From contig JANPDA010000316.1 of NCBI GenBank assembly GCA_031431235.1, positions 1 to 6,422 on the forward strand: a stretch of DNA of 6,422 nucleotides, given 5' to 3'. Position 1 is the first letter of the stretch. Each line of letters starts with the position of its first letter. A program made the position numbers and the translations under genes. Positions 1-6,085 of the stretch are shown piece by piece. The notes beneath the pieces are model-generated. The model searched no databases, was not told the DNA's origin, and saw only the letters and a list, made by a program, of their open reading frames with translations. Source of the stretch: JANNSW01 sp031431235. Its GTDB lineage: Bacteria; Pseudomonadota; Alphaproteobacteria; Rhizobiales; Hyphomicrobiaceae.

Positions 1-918
1 GCCCGCCTCCTTGTAGCTCGCTTCGGCTGGTTCGACACGTACGGCGGCCCCATCGTCCCAGGCCTTGGCAGCGAGCGAGGCCACCCGCAGCACCGTCCCT
101 TCGCCTGCGGCATCAGGTCCGAAGTTCCAGCTCGAGCCGAACGCGTGGGGCGCCTCGCCGCAGAGCCGCTCGGCGAGCATCAGATAGCCGGCGAGCGGCT
201 CGAGCACATGCTGCCAGGGCCTGACCGCTTGGGGATAGCGCAATACCACAGGCGCGCCCGCACGAAACGAGCGGATGCAGTCGGGGACCAAGCGGTCCTT
301 CGCCCAGTCGCCGCCGCCGATCACATTGCCCGCCCGCGCGGTGGCGATCGCGACCGCGGGCATGCCGTCCGAAGCAAAGAAGCTCGCCCGGAAGGCCGAG
401 GTCACGAGCTCGGCGCACGCCTTGCTCGAGCTGTAGGGATCGGAGCCGCCGAGCCGGTCGGTCTCGCGATAGGGGTGCACCCATTCGCGGTTCTCGTAGC
501 ACTTGTCGGTCGTGATCGAGAGCACCGCGCGCAGACCCTTCGCCTTGCGCGCGGCCTCGAGCACATGCGCCGTGCCCATGACGTTCGTCGCATAGGTCAG
601 GATCGGGTCGTGATAGCTCTCCCGCACCAGCGACTGGGCTGCCATGTGGATCAGGATTTCCGGGCGGCTTGCTTCGATGGCCCGACCGAGACGCGCCCGA
701 TCGAGAATGTCGGCCCGATGGTCGGCGGTGAGCGGGCTCGCGACCTCGGCGATCGAGAAGAGGCTCGGCTCCGTCGGCGGGTCGAGCGCGTAGCCCGTGA
801 CCTCGGCGCCGAGCCCGGCCAGCCACAGCGACAGCCACGATCCCTTGAATCCGGTGTGGCCGGTCAGGAAGACGCGTCTGCCCTGCCAGAAGGCCGGCTC
901 TATTCCCAGACGATCCAA
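1..918 (-). CDS. rfbG: CDP-glucose 4,6-dehydratase, 3' end cut off by the window
   Basis: Cytoplasmic NAD-dependent short-chain dehydrogenase/reductase-type enzyme. It converts CDP-glucose to CDP-4-keto-6-deoxyglucose, the step after RfbF in CDP-deoxysugar synthesis. 306 residues are visible; the family is usually about 355-360, so roughly 50 are missing beyond position 1. Seen in the translation: the dinucleotide-binding GHTGFKG at residues 20-26, MAAQSLVR at 92-99, TTDKCY at 136-141, and PYSSSK at 161-166 with the Y-x3-K pair Tyr162/Lys166. TDK in place of the TDE of dTDP-glucose dehydratases is typical of the CDP-glucose enzymes. No ATG lies near the conserved N-terminus. I chose TTG at 918-916, which gives MDRLGIEPAFWQG before the first strand. 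It overlaps the end of rfbF by 19 bases, suggesting translational coupling; the ribosome site (GGA in AGCGGAAAAGCGCC) is weak. Identity is near certain, the exact start is not. Confidence 0.95.
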   Translation of the reverse strand, partial: MDRLGIEPAFWQGRRVFLTGHTGFKGSWLSLWLAGLGAEVTGYALDPPTEPSLFSIAEVASPLTADHRADILDRARLGRAIEASRPEILIHMAAQSLVRESYHDPILTYATNVMGTAHVLEAARKAKGLRAVLSITTDKCYENREWVHPYRETDRLGGSDPYSSSKACAELVTSAFRASFFASDGMPAVAIATARAGNVIGGGDWAKDRLVPDCIRSFRAGAPVVLRYPQAVRPWQHVLEPLAGYLMLAERLCGEAPHAFGSSWNFGPDAAGEGTVLRVASLAAKAWDDGAAVRVEPAEASYKEAG

Positions 919-1673
919 GGCGCTTTTCCGCTGTTGTAGAGCTCTTCGAGCTGGTTCTTGTCGCGCAGCGTGTCCATGGGCTGCCAGAAGCCGTCATGGC
1001 GGAAAGCGGCGAGCTGGCCCTCCGTGGCGAGGCGACTCATGGGCTCGGCCTCCCACGGCGTGCTTTCGCCCGCAATGTAGTCGATCACCTTGGGATGCAG
1101 CACGAAATAGCCGCCATTGATGAGGCCACCATCGCCGCGCGGCTTCTCCGAGAAACCCGTGACGTTCATGCTGGCGTCCAGTTTCAGGGCGCCGTAGCGG
1201 CCGGGCGGCTGTACGGCCGTCACGGTTGCGAGCTTGCCGCTCTTGTTGTGGAACGCGATCAGGGCCGCGATATCGACGTCGGCGACGCCATCCCCATAGG
1301 TGAAGCAGAAGGGCTCGTCGTCGAGATAGCTCGCCACGTTCTTGAGCCGCCCACCAGTCATGGCGTTCTGGCCCGTGTCGACGAGGGTGACGATCCAGGG
1401 CTCGGCGCGACGCGAGTGGACGACGAGCTCGTTGTTCTCGATCCGGAACGTCACGTCCGACATGTGCAGGAAGTAGTTCGCGAAGTACTCCTTGATCACA
1501 TAGCCCTTGTAGCCGAGGCAGATCACGAACTCGTTCACCCCGTAGTGGGAGTACGTCTTCATGATGTGCCAGAGGATCGGCTTGCCGCCGATCTCGATCA
1601 TCGGCTTCGGCCGGGTATGGGACTCCTCGCTGATGCGAGTGCCCATGCCGCCGGCCAGAATTACGGCTTTCAT
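900..1673 (-). CDS. rfbF: Glucose-1-phosphate cytidylyltransferase
   Basis: Cytoplasmic nucleotidyltransferase that makes CDP-glucose from CTP and glucose-1-phosphate (EC 2.7.7.33), the entry step to CDP-linked deoxysugars. From the ATG at 1673 the protein has 257 residues, the usual length for this family. Seen: MKAVILAGGMGTR at residues 1-13 (nucleotide-binding loop), RPKPM at 21-25 with the conserved Lys23, KGYVIKEYFANYFLHMSDVTF in the first third, YGDG at 126-129, EKP at 176-178 and GFWQPMDTLRD at 228-238, the last being diagnostic for RfbF over RfbA/GalU-type enzymes. An in-frame GTG at 1682 would add MSA, but that GTG is part of the Shine-Dalgarno sequence serving the ATG, so the ATG is preferred. 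The gene overlaps rfbG by 19 bases. It is separated from the upstream glycosyltransferase by about 450 bases and so may have its own promoter. Confidence 0.97.
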   Translation of the reverse strand: MKAVILAGGMGTRISEESHTRPKPMIEIGGKPILWHIMKTYSHYGVNEFVICLGYKGYVIKEYFANYFLHMSDVTFRIENNELVVHSRRAEPWIVTLVDTGQNAMTGGRLKNVASYLDDEPFCFTYGDGVADVDIAALIAFHNKSGKLATVTAVQPPGRYGALKLDASMNVTGFSEKPRGDGGLINGGYFVLHPKVIDYIAGESTPWEAEPMSRLATEGQLAAFRHDGFWQPMDTLRDKNQLEELYNSGKAPWIVWE

Positions 1674-1679
1674 TGCCGA

Positions 1680-1685
1680 CACCTC
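1680..1685 (-). promoter_or_regulatory. Ribosome binding site of rfbF
   Basis: GAGGTG on the minus strand, six bases before the ATG at 1673. It matches the anti-Shine-Dalgarno core and decides the start: the alternative GTG at 1682-1680 lies inside this motif. Confidence 0.75.
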
Positions 1686-2126
1686 GCTTCAAACGAGACC
1701 TGGGACCAAGCCGGGTGAGCGTCCTGGCTCCGCGTAGCAGACAATGATCATGGCGAACCGCTGGCTACCCCTCAACCATAACCGTTGTGATCGAAGCTAG
1801 TCTCCTCCCCTCCGATCTGCCAGCCGCCGCGGGCACGAAGCCCACAGTTGCTTTCGACGACGGCCTCTCGCTGCCGCCCGAGGTGGACCGCTACCGCCGC
1901 GATGTGGGACGAGCCCAGTCCTGCCCATTCCGCCCATACGGCCGTTGATCTCACCCGGCTGCAGGCAGTCGTGATCGCCTCCCGATTTCAAGATGCGCCC
2001 GTTGCCACGCTACTCGGCAACCTGACAGCGGATCCTGAAGGCGACCGCGAATGTGACCAAGCCGCCAGGATCCAGCCCCGGAACGAATACGATGCCACAT
2101 TGGGCAAGCGCGGTGCAGATTTCTCG
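1686..2126. other. Long intergenic stretch without a recognisable gene
   Basis: About 440 bases between the stop of the GT4 gene and the ribosome site of rfbF. No frame gives a recognisable protein. Short open frames exist: minus strand 2126 to about 2012, directly in frame after the GT4 stop and reading REICTALAQCGIVFVPG; plus strand about 1748-1949; plus strand 1848-2141. None has a good ribosome site or a family resemblance I can name. An 8-base inverted repeat (GGATCCTG at 2030-2037, CAGGATCC at 2066-2073) has a 28-base loop and no T-run, so it is not a convincing terminator. All neighbouring genes abut or overlap, so this stretch may be a decayed gene, an insertion or deletion scar, or the leader of a separate rfbFG unit. 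Confidence 0.6.
1747..1775 (-). promoter_or_regulatory. Possible weak sigma70-like promoter for rfbF-rfbG
   Basis: TTGAGG (1775-1770) and CATGAT (1752-1747) on the minus strand are separated by 17 bases, each matching four of six consensus positions. They lie about 75-100 bases before the rfbF start, in the only long gap of the window, where a promoter would be expected. Matches of this quality occur by chance, so this is only a candidate. Confidence 0.2.
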
Positions 2127-3284
2127 CTATTTCCGGGCTGAGGCCTTGCGCTTCAAGACGTCCCCGAAAACCTCGACCCACCGCTCGGCAATGACCGAAG
2201 TGTCGAGATGAGCGATAGCTGCCGGGCCGTTCGATGAAAACACGCGCCTGCGCTCGGGATCCCGGATCAGAGCGTCGAGCTCCCCGGCCATGGCGATCAC
2301 GTCCTCGACCGGCACCAGCACGCCGTGCTTGCCATGCCCCAGGATCTCCGCGCTCGCGCCCGGGCAGTCGGTCGCGACCACCGGGCAGCCGCAGCCGAGC
2401 GCTTCGATGATGGCGTTCGGGTAGCCTTCGTAGCGCGAGGCAAAGGCGAAAATGTCGGCGGCCCGCAGCACGTCGGCGACACGATCGGTCACGCCCATCA
2501 ATCGCGCGCGCCCTTTGAGGCCGTGGCCCTCGAGCCGCTCCTTCAGCTCCTTTCGAAGTGGCCCTCGTCCGTAGATTTCGAGCCGCCAGCCCGGATGGCT
2601 CGGAGCGAGCCGGGCGAAAGCGTCGATGAGGGTGTGATGCCCCTTCCACTGGTCGAGCCGCCCGACCGAGACGATGGTGCCGGTGTCGACGGCGAATGTA
2701 CGGGACAAGGCTGGCGGCGAGAACACGGCGAGGTCGAGCGGATTGGCGATCACCACCGAGTGGATGCCGAGCCGGTCGCGATACCAGTCGCGAACACTCG
2801 TCGATTGCACGACGAGGCGGGTGGCGAGAGGATAAGTCTTGTCGCGCGCCTGACGCCTGAGCCAGCCCATCCGGTTCAGCTCCGGATGGCTGCGCTCCGA
2901 GACGACAACGGGTACGCTGAGAAAACGCGTCGCCAGCAGCGCCAGCGTATTCATCTCGCTGATGAAGGCGACGATGACATCAGGCCGGATGATGCGAAGC
3001 GTCGCCCGGATCCGGCGGACCCTGCTTGCTGTCCGCAGCAGTGTTCCAGAAAGCGACGTACTTCGATTGAGGGCGTCGAGGGGATGCACTCGGATCGCGG
3101 ATTGCAGGAGATATTGGGAGCGGGCGTCCGGCGGCTCCAGCGTGACGATATGGACCTCGTGACCGCCCGCTGCCCAGGCGTTCGACAGTGTCGTCGCGAT
3201 CCTCTCGGCGCCGCCCGCCTGCAGGCCGGAGATCGCGAAGGCAATGCGGAGAGGTTGCAGATTCCCTGCGTCATCTGTCTTCAA
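2127..3284 (-). CDS. GT4-family glycosyltransferase
   Basis: Retaining GT-B-fold glycosyltransferase, probably working on the cytoplasmic face of the inner membrane and adding one sugar from a nucleotide donor to a lipid-linked glycan; donor and acceptor cannot be read from sequence. From the chosen start it has 385 residues, normal for the family. Seen: N-terminal RIAFAISGLQAGGAER with the glycine-rich loop at residues about 20-28; VSVGRLDQWKGHHTLIDAF opening the donor-binding domain (about 205-223); IYGRGPLR; and the E-x7-E motif in RYEGYPNAIIEALGCG (Glu286 and Glu294). The overall pattern resembles PglH/PglJ-type and capsule GT4 enzymes. No ATG is available near the conserved N-terminus. 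I chose TTG at 3284, whose TTGA overlaps the stop of the upstream methyltransferase gene. A TTG at 3326 would give 399 residues and a 46-base overlap. The family call is firm, the start is not. Confidence 0.9.
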   Translation of the reverse strand: MKTDDAGNLQPLRIAFAISGLQAGGAERIATTLSNAWAAGGHEVHIVTLEPPDARSQYLLQSAIRVHPLDALNRSTSLSGTLLRTASRVRRIRATLRIIRPDVIVAFISEMNTLALLATRFLSVPVVVSERSHPELNRMGWLRRQARDKTYPLATRLVVQSTSVRDWYRDRLGIHSVVIANPLDLAVFSPPALSRTFAVDTGTIVSVGRLDQWKGHHTLIDAFARLAPSHPGWRLEIYGRGPLRKELKERLEGHGLKGRARLMGVTDRVADVLRAADIFAFASRYEGYPNAIIEALGCGCPVVATDCPGASAEILGHGKHGVLVPVEDVIAMAGELDALIRDPERRRVFSSNGPAAIAHLDTSVIAERWVEVFGDVLKRKASARK

Positions 3285-4282
3285 GGGGAAGATATGAGCT
3301 CTGCCGCGGCCTGGATCGATCGGCAACCCACACCCGATCGGGCAACCTCGACGAGCTTGCCGTTCTCCCGCCGCCAGATCGTGCCGTCGACCATGGAGCC
3401 GGCCTCGTCGTTGGCACCAACTGCCAGCAACCCTCCCTCGGCGAGCGCGGCAAACAGATGCGCGTAAATGCGGGACTGCTCGTCAGGCGAGAAATAGTTC
3501 GGATTGACGACGTTCATCGCACGCACAATCTGCATCTGCGGACCTGGCCACGGCTGCAGGATGTTCCAGGTGGCGAGCTGAATCCGGTTGTCGCGCGCGA
3601 GGCGGGCCCGAAAATCGGGATGGGCGACGATCAACTCCCGAGCATCGACCCCACGGTCACCGGCCCGATGCCGCCCGATCAGCCGCCTGGCCCAACTCTC
3701 GAGCAGAGGCCTCATCAGCCGATTGAGAGGATAGCGAAAACGACTGTCGAGCCGAGGATGTCCGAGCACAAAGGGCGGCACGATCATTTGCACGATCTCG
3801 CCGCCACGGGTCGCCACGACCCTCGCCTTGGCGCCGGCTCGTGCACGCAGAACCAGATAACCCGCTTCCAGGTCCGTGGCCGTGAAGCGGAACTCGCCCT
3901 TTGTCGAGCGATCCAGGCGATCGATCAGCCCCAGCGTTGCGGAGCCGTCGGATACGGCAGCATCGAGAACGTGCAGGGGGCTTTGAGGAGATGCCGATGT
4001 CATGAGCGCATGCAGGATCTGCTCGTCGAACGTGTCGAACCGGCCAGGATATGTGCGCTTGTAGACGCCGCGACTGTCGACGAGCCGCTCGAAGAAAGCC
4101 GCGCGCAGGACAGAATCGCCACTGCGCTCGATCGCGTCGATCAGGTCGACCGCGATCAGCCGACGCCGGCCGAGACTGGCGAGCGGATCGAAGGCGACGA
4201 GCTGGTCGGGGTCGTGAATGCCGGTGAGGGCGAGCATCGGTTGGTCAGTCGGCGCGGCTGCGGTCGGCGCCATTTGCTCCAT
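3281..4282 (-). CDS. CheR-like methyltransferase-fold protein, putative
   Basis: Predicted cytoplasmic class I methyltransferase-like protein of 333 residues; substrate unknown. Seen: HVLDAAVSDGSATL at about 104-117 in the place of SAM-binding motif I, TATDLEAGYLVL at about 135-146 with a candidate ribose-binding acid (Asp137), then VRAMNVVNPNYFSPDEQ at about 253-269 and LAEGGLLAVG at about 280-289. The last two follow the order and style of the CheR catalytic domain (the CRNVxxYF strand, then a GGxLxxG strand). Motif I lacks the usual GxGxG, so SAM binding is inferred. I chose ATG at 4282, giving a 38-base overlap with the sulfotransferase gene; ATG at 4273 follows GGAG at short spacing and is nearly as likely, and ATG at 4237 lies just after the upstream stop. 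Extension to 4480 adds an arginine-rich stretch antisense-in-frame to the sulfotransferase and is unlikely. By context it could methylate a sugar or lipid carrier, but a protein target or no enzymatic activity cannot be excluded. Confidence 0.65.
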   Translation of the reverse strand: MEQMAPTAAAPTDQPMLALTGIHDPDQLVAFDPLASLGRRRLIAVDLIDAIERSGDSVLRAAFFERLVDSRGVYKRTYPGRFDTFDEQILHALMTSASPQSPLHVLDAAVSDGSATLGLIDRLDRSTKGEFRFTATDLEAGYLVLRARAGAKARVVATRGGEIVQMIVPPFVLGHPRLDSRFRYPLNRLMRPLLESWARRLIGRHRAGDRGVDARELIVAHPDFRARLARDNRIQLATWNILQPWPGPQMQIVRAMNVVNPNYFSPDEQSRIYAHLFAALAEGGLLAVGANDEAGSMVDGTIWRRENGKLVEVARSGVGCRSIQAAAELISSP

Positions 4283-5246
4283 AACCGAAGCGCGCCGCAA
4301 GCGGTCCAGCCAGGGCAAGCACTCGGCTGCCCATCTCATCGTCGATCTCATTGCGCCAGCGCTCGCTGCTGCGAACATTGCCGTCGAACGACAGGATCGT
4401 CCGGTTCCCCGTCTGATGCCAAAAATCGCCCGCGCCAGGGCGGACGAAGACATCCGCGGCCGCAACGCCGATGAAGGCAAACACTTTGGCCATGGTGCCG
4501 GCCGGATCGGCCGTCAGATCCTCGTAGCGCAGGCGCAGGACGGGCGTCTCGCGATCCATCCCGGTCAAGCGGATGATCCGCTGGTGATAGACACGCCAAT
4601 CGCGTGCGGCTTGCTCGATCGGCACGCCGACGCGCTTGGATGAAGCGACGAACGCGCGTGGGTCGCGGAGCAGATGAATGATGCCCGCCGGCCGGAATCC
4701 GGCAAGCCGGCCAGCAATGAACTTTGTCAGCGATTTTTCGCCATCGACGTAGATGCGCTTGTCCGAAGCTGCGAGCACATGGCTGGCGAAGCCAACGAGA
4801 TAGGCACGAAAACGCCGAAAGGGGGCGGTGCGCCCGAGCGACTCACCCATCAGGCCACCGACATCGAGGACACCCGCGCCGATCGTCAGATAGCTGTCGA
4901 GGCGGCTCGCCCCGCCGAAGATTCGTGGCCGCGTCGGGAACCACGTGGGCGAACCGGCTCGTTCATGGCTCGCCATCGCGGCCCTGAGCCCGACCCAGAA
5001 CCGGCACGCCCGGATCTCCGCCCCGCAGGTGCAGAGGTGTTGCTCGAACACGCGGGGCGGATTAGTGTCGCCGAGCGAGACGATTTCGGGGTGGTTGTTG
5101 AGGAGGGCGGACAGCGTCGTCGCGCCGTGGAAGGAGGGGGCGAGGATTGTCAAATAGACCTCTCGGCTGCTGGCTGGCCTGAGAGCCCCAGTTTCACAAC
5201 GCTCCAAGATTGACTGACGACTACCGACAGGCAAGGCTTCGGGCAC
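4245..5246 (-). CDS. Sulfotransferase family protein
   Basis: PAPS-dependent sulfotransferase-like protein of up to 333 residues, predicted to transfer sulfate to a hydroxyl group, by context on a glycan or glycolipid. Seen: a 5'-phosphosulfate-binding loop LAPSFHGATTLSALLNNHPE (about 35-54); CTCG at 72-75 followed by CRFW at 81-84, a pair common in bacterial members; the 3'-phosphate-binding IHLLRDPRAFVASS (190-203) with Arg194 and Ser202; RYEDL at 240-244; and near the C-terminus WHQTGN and ERWRNEI, matching the family's final helix region. The first loop has Ser-Phe-His-Gly where many members have Arg-Ser-Gly. No signal peptide or membrane segment is evident. GTG at 5246 overlaps the upstream gene by 26 bases but has a poor ribosome site. 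TTG at 5153, five bases after GAGAGG (5164-5159), would give 302 residues and still keep the binding loop. The next gene overlaps its 3' end. Confidence 0.85.
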   Translation of the reverse strand: MPEALPVGSRQSILERCETGALRPASSREVYLTILAPSFHGATTLSALLNNHPEIVSLGDTNPPRVFEQHLCTCGAEIRACRFWVGLRAAMASHERAGSPTWFPTRPRIFGGASRLDSYLTIGAGVLDVGGLMGESLGRTAPFRRFRAYLVGFASHVLAASDKRIYVDGEKSLTKFIAGRLAGFRPAGIIHLLRDPRAFVASSKRVGVPIEQAARDWRVYHQRIIRLTGMDRETPVLRLRYEDLTADPAGTMAKVFAFIGVAAADVFVRPGAGDFWHQTGNRTILSFDGNVRSSERWRNEIDDEMGSRVLALAGPLAARFGYGANGADRSRAD

Positions 5247-6042
5247 GTCGGCCCGAAAGTGCTAGCCAAGCGCCGGCGCCCAGCATTGCTGCGGGGATGA
5301 TCCAACGCATCCAGTCTGCCCATGCCTCGGCCCGCTGAATTTTACCGGACACGTCTTCGAGCGAATGCACTCGATTGCCCTCGCTACCAAACAGCGGCGC
5401 GACGTGCTCCAGTCGCTTCCCCCTATAGAGAGTAGCCACCTGATCGAGGTTTCTCTCCAGGTAGGCGAGATTGCCCGGTAACATGAGCCCCTCGCTCGGA
5501 TCAACAACCAGCTGCTCGCCGGTCGACAGCTCGATCCCAGAGACGATATGGCCGCGGCTACCCGGTGAGGAGAGAATTATCACCGACGATCTGAGACCAT
5601 AGCGCCGCTGCATCAGATCCGAAAAAGCAATCGAGAGATAGCCACAAAATCCGACACCACGCCCAATCGCGCGCTCGTAACGGTGACTCCTGAAATGCGA
5701 ATAGACACGCTCTTTATTCTTGACTCCACCTATACGTTCCAATTGAGCGTAGAGGTTCAGTATCCAATTGTCGAAAGCGGAGACAGGCCCAGGCATTTTT
5801 CCCCATTGATGCACTTTTGGGTACAATTCAGCCATTTTTCGAACGAATTCCCTGTCATCCGCAGTTGCGTCCCGAATACGATCCGTCTCAATCAAAAATT
5901 GTTCAATTTTCATTGTTTGTTTATCTAACGGTCTCTCATCGAAATCGATTACAATCGATGAAATACTGACAAACACAAGCAATAACCCAAACAACACTAG
6001 TGTAATTCCAGTAAAATTTGTTGAATTTACTTTTTTACACAT
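5221..6042 (-). CDS. Membrane-anchored transglutaminase-like (papain-fold) protein
   Basis: 273 residues, no named family recognised with certainty. Residues about 12-33 form a strong hydrophobic segment (GITLVLFGLLLVFVSISSIV) after a short basic start, and about 247-263 a second, weaker one followed by an arginine-rich tail. The middle, probably on the periplasmic side, holds GVGFCGYLS (Cys133), SRGHIVSGIE (His165) and LVVDPSEG (Asp181). This spacing and the hydrophobic strands match the Cys-His-Asp triad of transglutaminase-like cysteine enzymes (peptidase, amidase or acyl-transfer activity), so an active enzyme is plausible; the substrate is unknown. ATG at 6042 lies six bases after the preceding stop; no good Shine-Dalgarno is visible in the AT-rich leader. 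ATG at 5913 (residue 44) would remove the anchor. Bases 5881-6060 are about 28% GC by hand count, against well over 60% elsewhere, while the 3' half of the gene returns towards the local norm. Confidence 0.75.
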   Translation of the reverse strand: MCKKVNSTNFTGITLVLFGLLLVFVSISSIVIDFDERPLDKQTMKIEQFLIETDRIRDATADDREFVRKMAELYPKVHQWGKMPGPVSAFDNWILNLYAQLERIGGVKNKERVYSHFRSHRYERAIGRGVGFCGYLSIAFSDLMQRRYGLRSSVIILSSPGSRGHIVSGIELSTGEQLVVDPSEGLMLPGNLAYLERNLDQVATLYRGKRLEHVAPLFGSEGNRVHSLEDVSGKIQRAEAWADWMRWIIPAAMLGAGAWLALSGRRARSLACR

Positions 6043-6085
6043 AGATTTTAATTGATTTTTAAGGATTTTCTGTTAATGAACGAAG
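5881..6085. other. AT-rich patch within a GC-rich locus
   Basis: Hand count gives 19, 21 and 11 G/C bases in the successive 60-base lines 5881, 5941 and 6001, about 28% overall and as low as 18% at 6001-6060. The flanks are strongly GC-rich: position 6090 onward and everything below about 5560. The patch spans the last codons of the right-edge gene, the junction and the anchor-coding start of the transglutaminase-like gene. Codons there are A/T-ending (AAA, AAT, ATT, TTT), unlike all neighbours. This fits recent acquisition from a low-GC source or a recombination joint. Confidence 0.7.

Noticed and set aside
145..939. Open plus-strand frame of 264 codons opposite rfbG
   Set aside because: High-GC antisense shadow of a firmly identified gene; the product is arginine/glycine-rich with no family resemblance.
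1787..1949. Plus-strand frame starting GTG, reading VIEASLLPSDLPAAAG
   Set aside because: Composition looks somewhat protein-like, but it is only about 53 codons, has no ribosome site and I recognise nothing in it.
2030..2073. Inverted repeat GGATCCTG / CAGGATCC as terminator or element end
   Set aside because: 8-base arms with a 28-base loop, no T-run, no target duplication; within chance expectation for palindromic BamHI-type sites.
1848..2141. Plus-strand open frame of 97 codons in the gap
   Set aside because: No ribosome site, no family resemblance, runs into the end of the GT4 gene; treated as noncoding.
2325..3467. Open plus-strand frame of 380 codons opposite the GT4 gene
   Set aside because: Antisense to an unmistakable GT4 sequence and lacking any domain signature.
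3188..4474. Open plus-strand frame of 428 codons opposite the GT4 and methyltransferase genes
   Set aside because: Longest frame in the window but antisense to two coherent proteins; its own translation has no recognisable motifs and is low-complexity Arg/Gly/Pro-rich.
4283..4480. N-terminal extension of the methyltransferase-like protein to 399 residues
   Set aside because: It would overlap the sulfotransferase by more than 230 bases and encodes an Arg/Ser/Ala-rich stretch typical of out-of-frame translation of high-GC DNA.
5936..5961. Paired ATCGAT sites 10 bases apart and a TCATCG/CGATGA inverted repeat, as an operator
   Set aside because: They fall inside the coding sequence for the IVIDFDE region; Ile-Asp codons next to each other explain the repeats.
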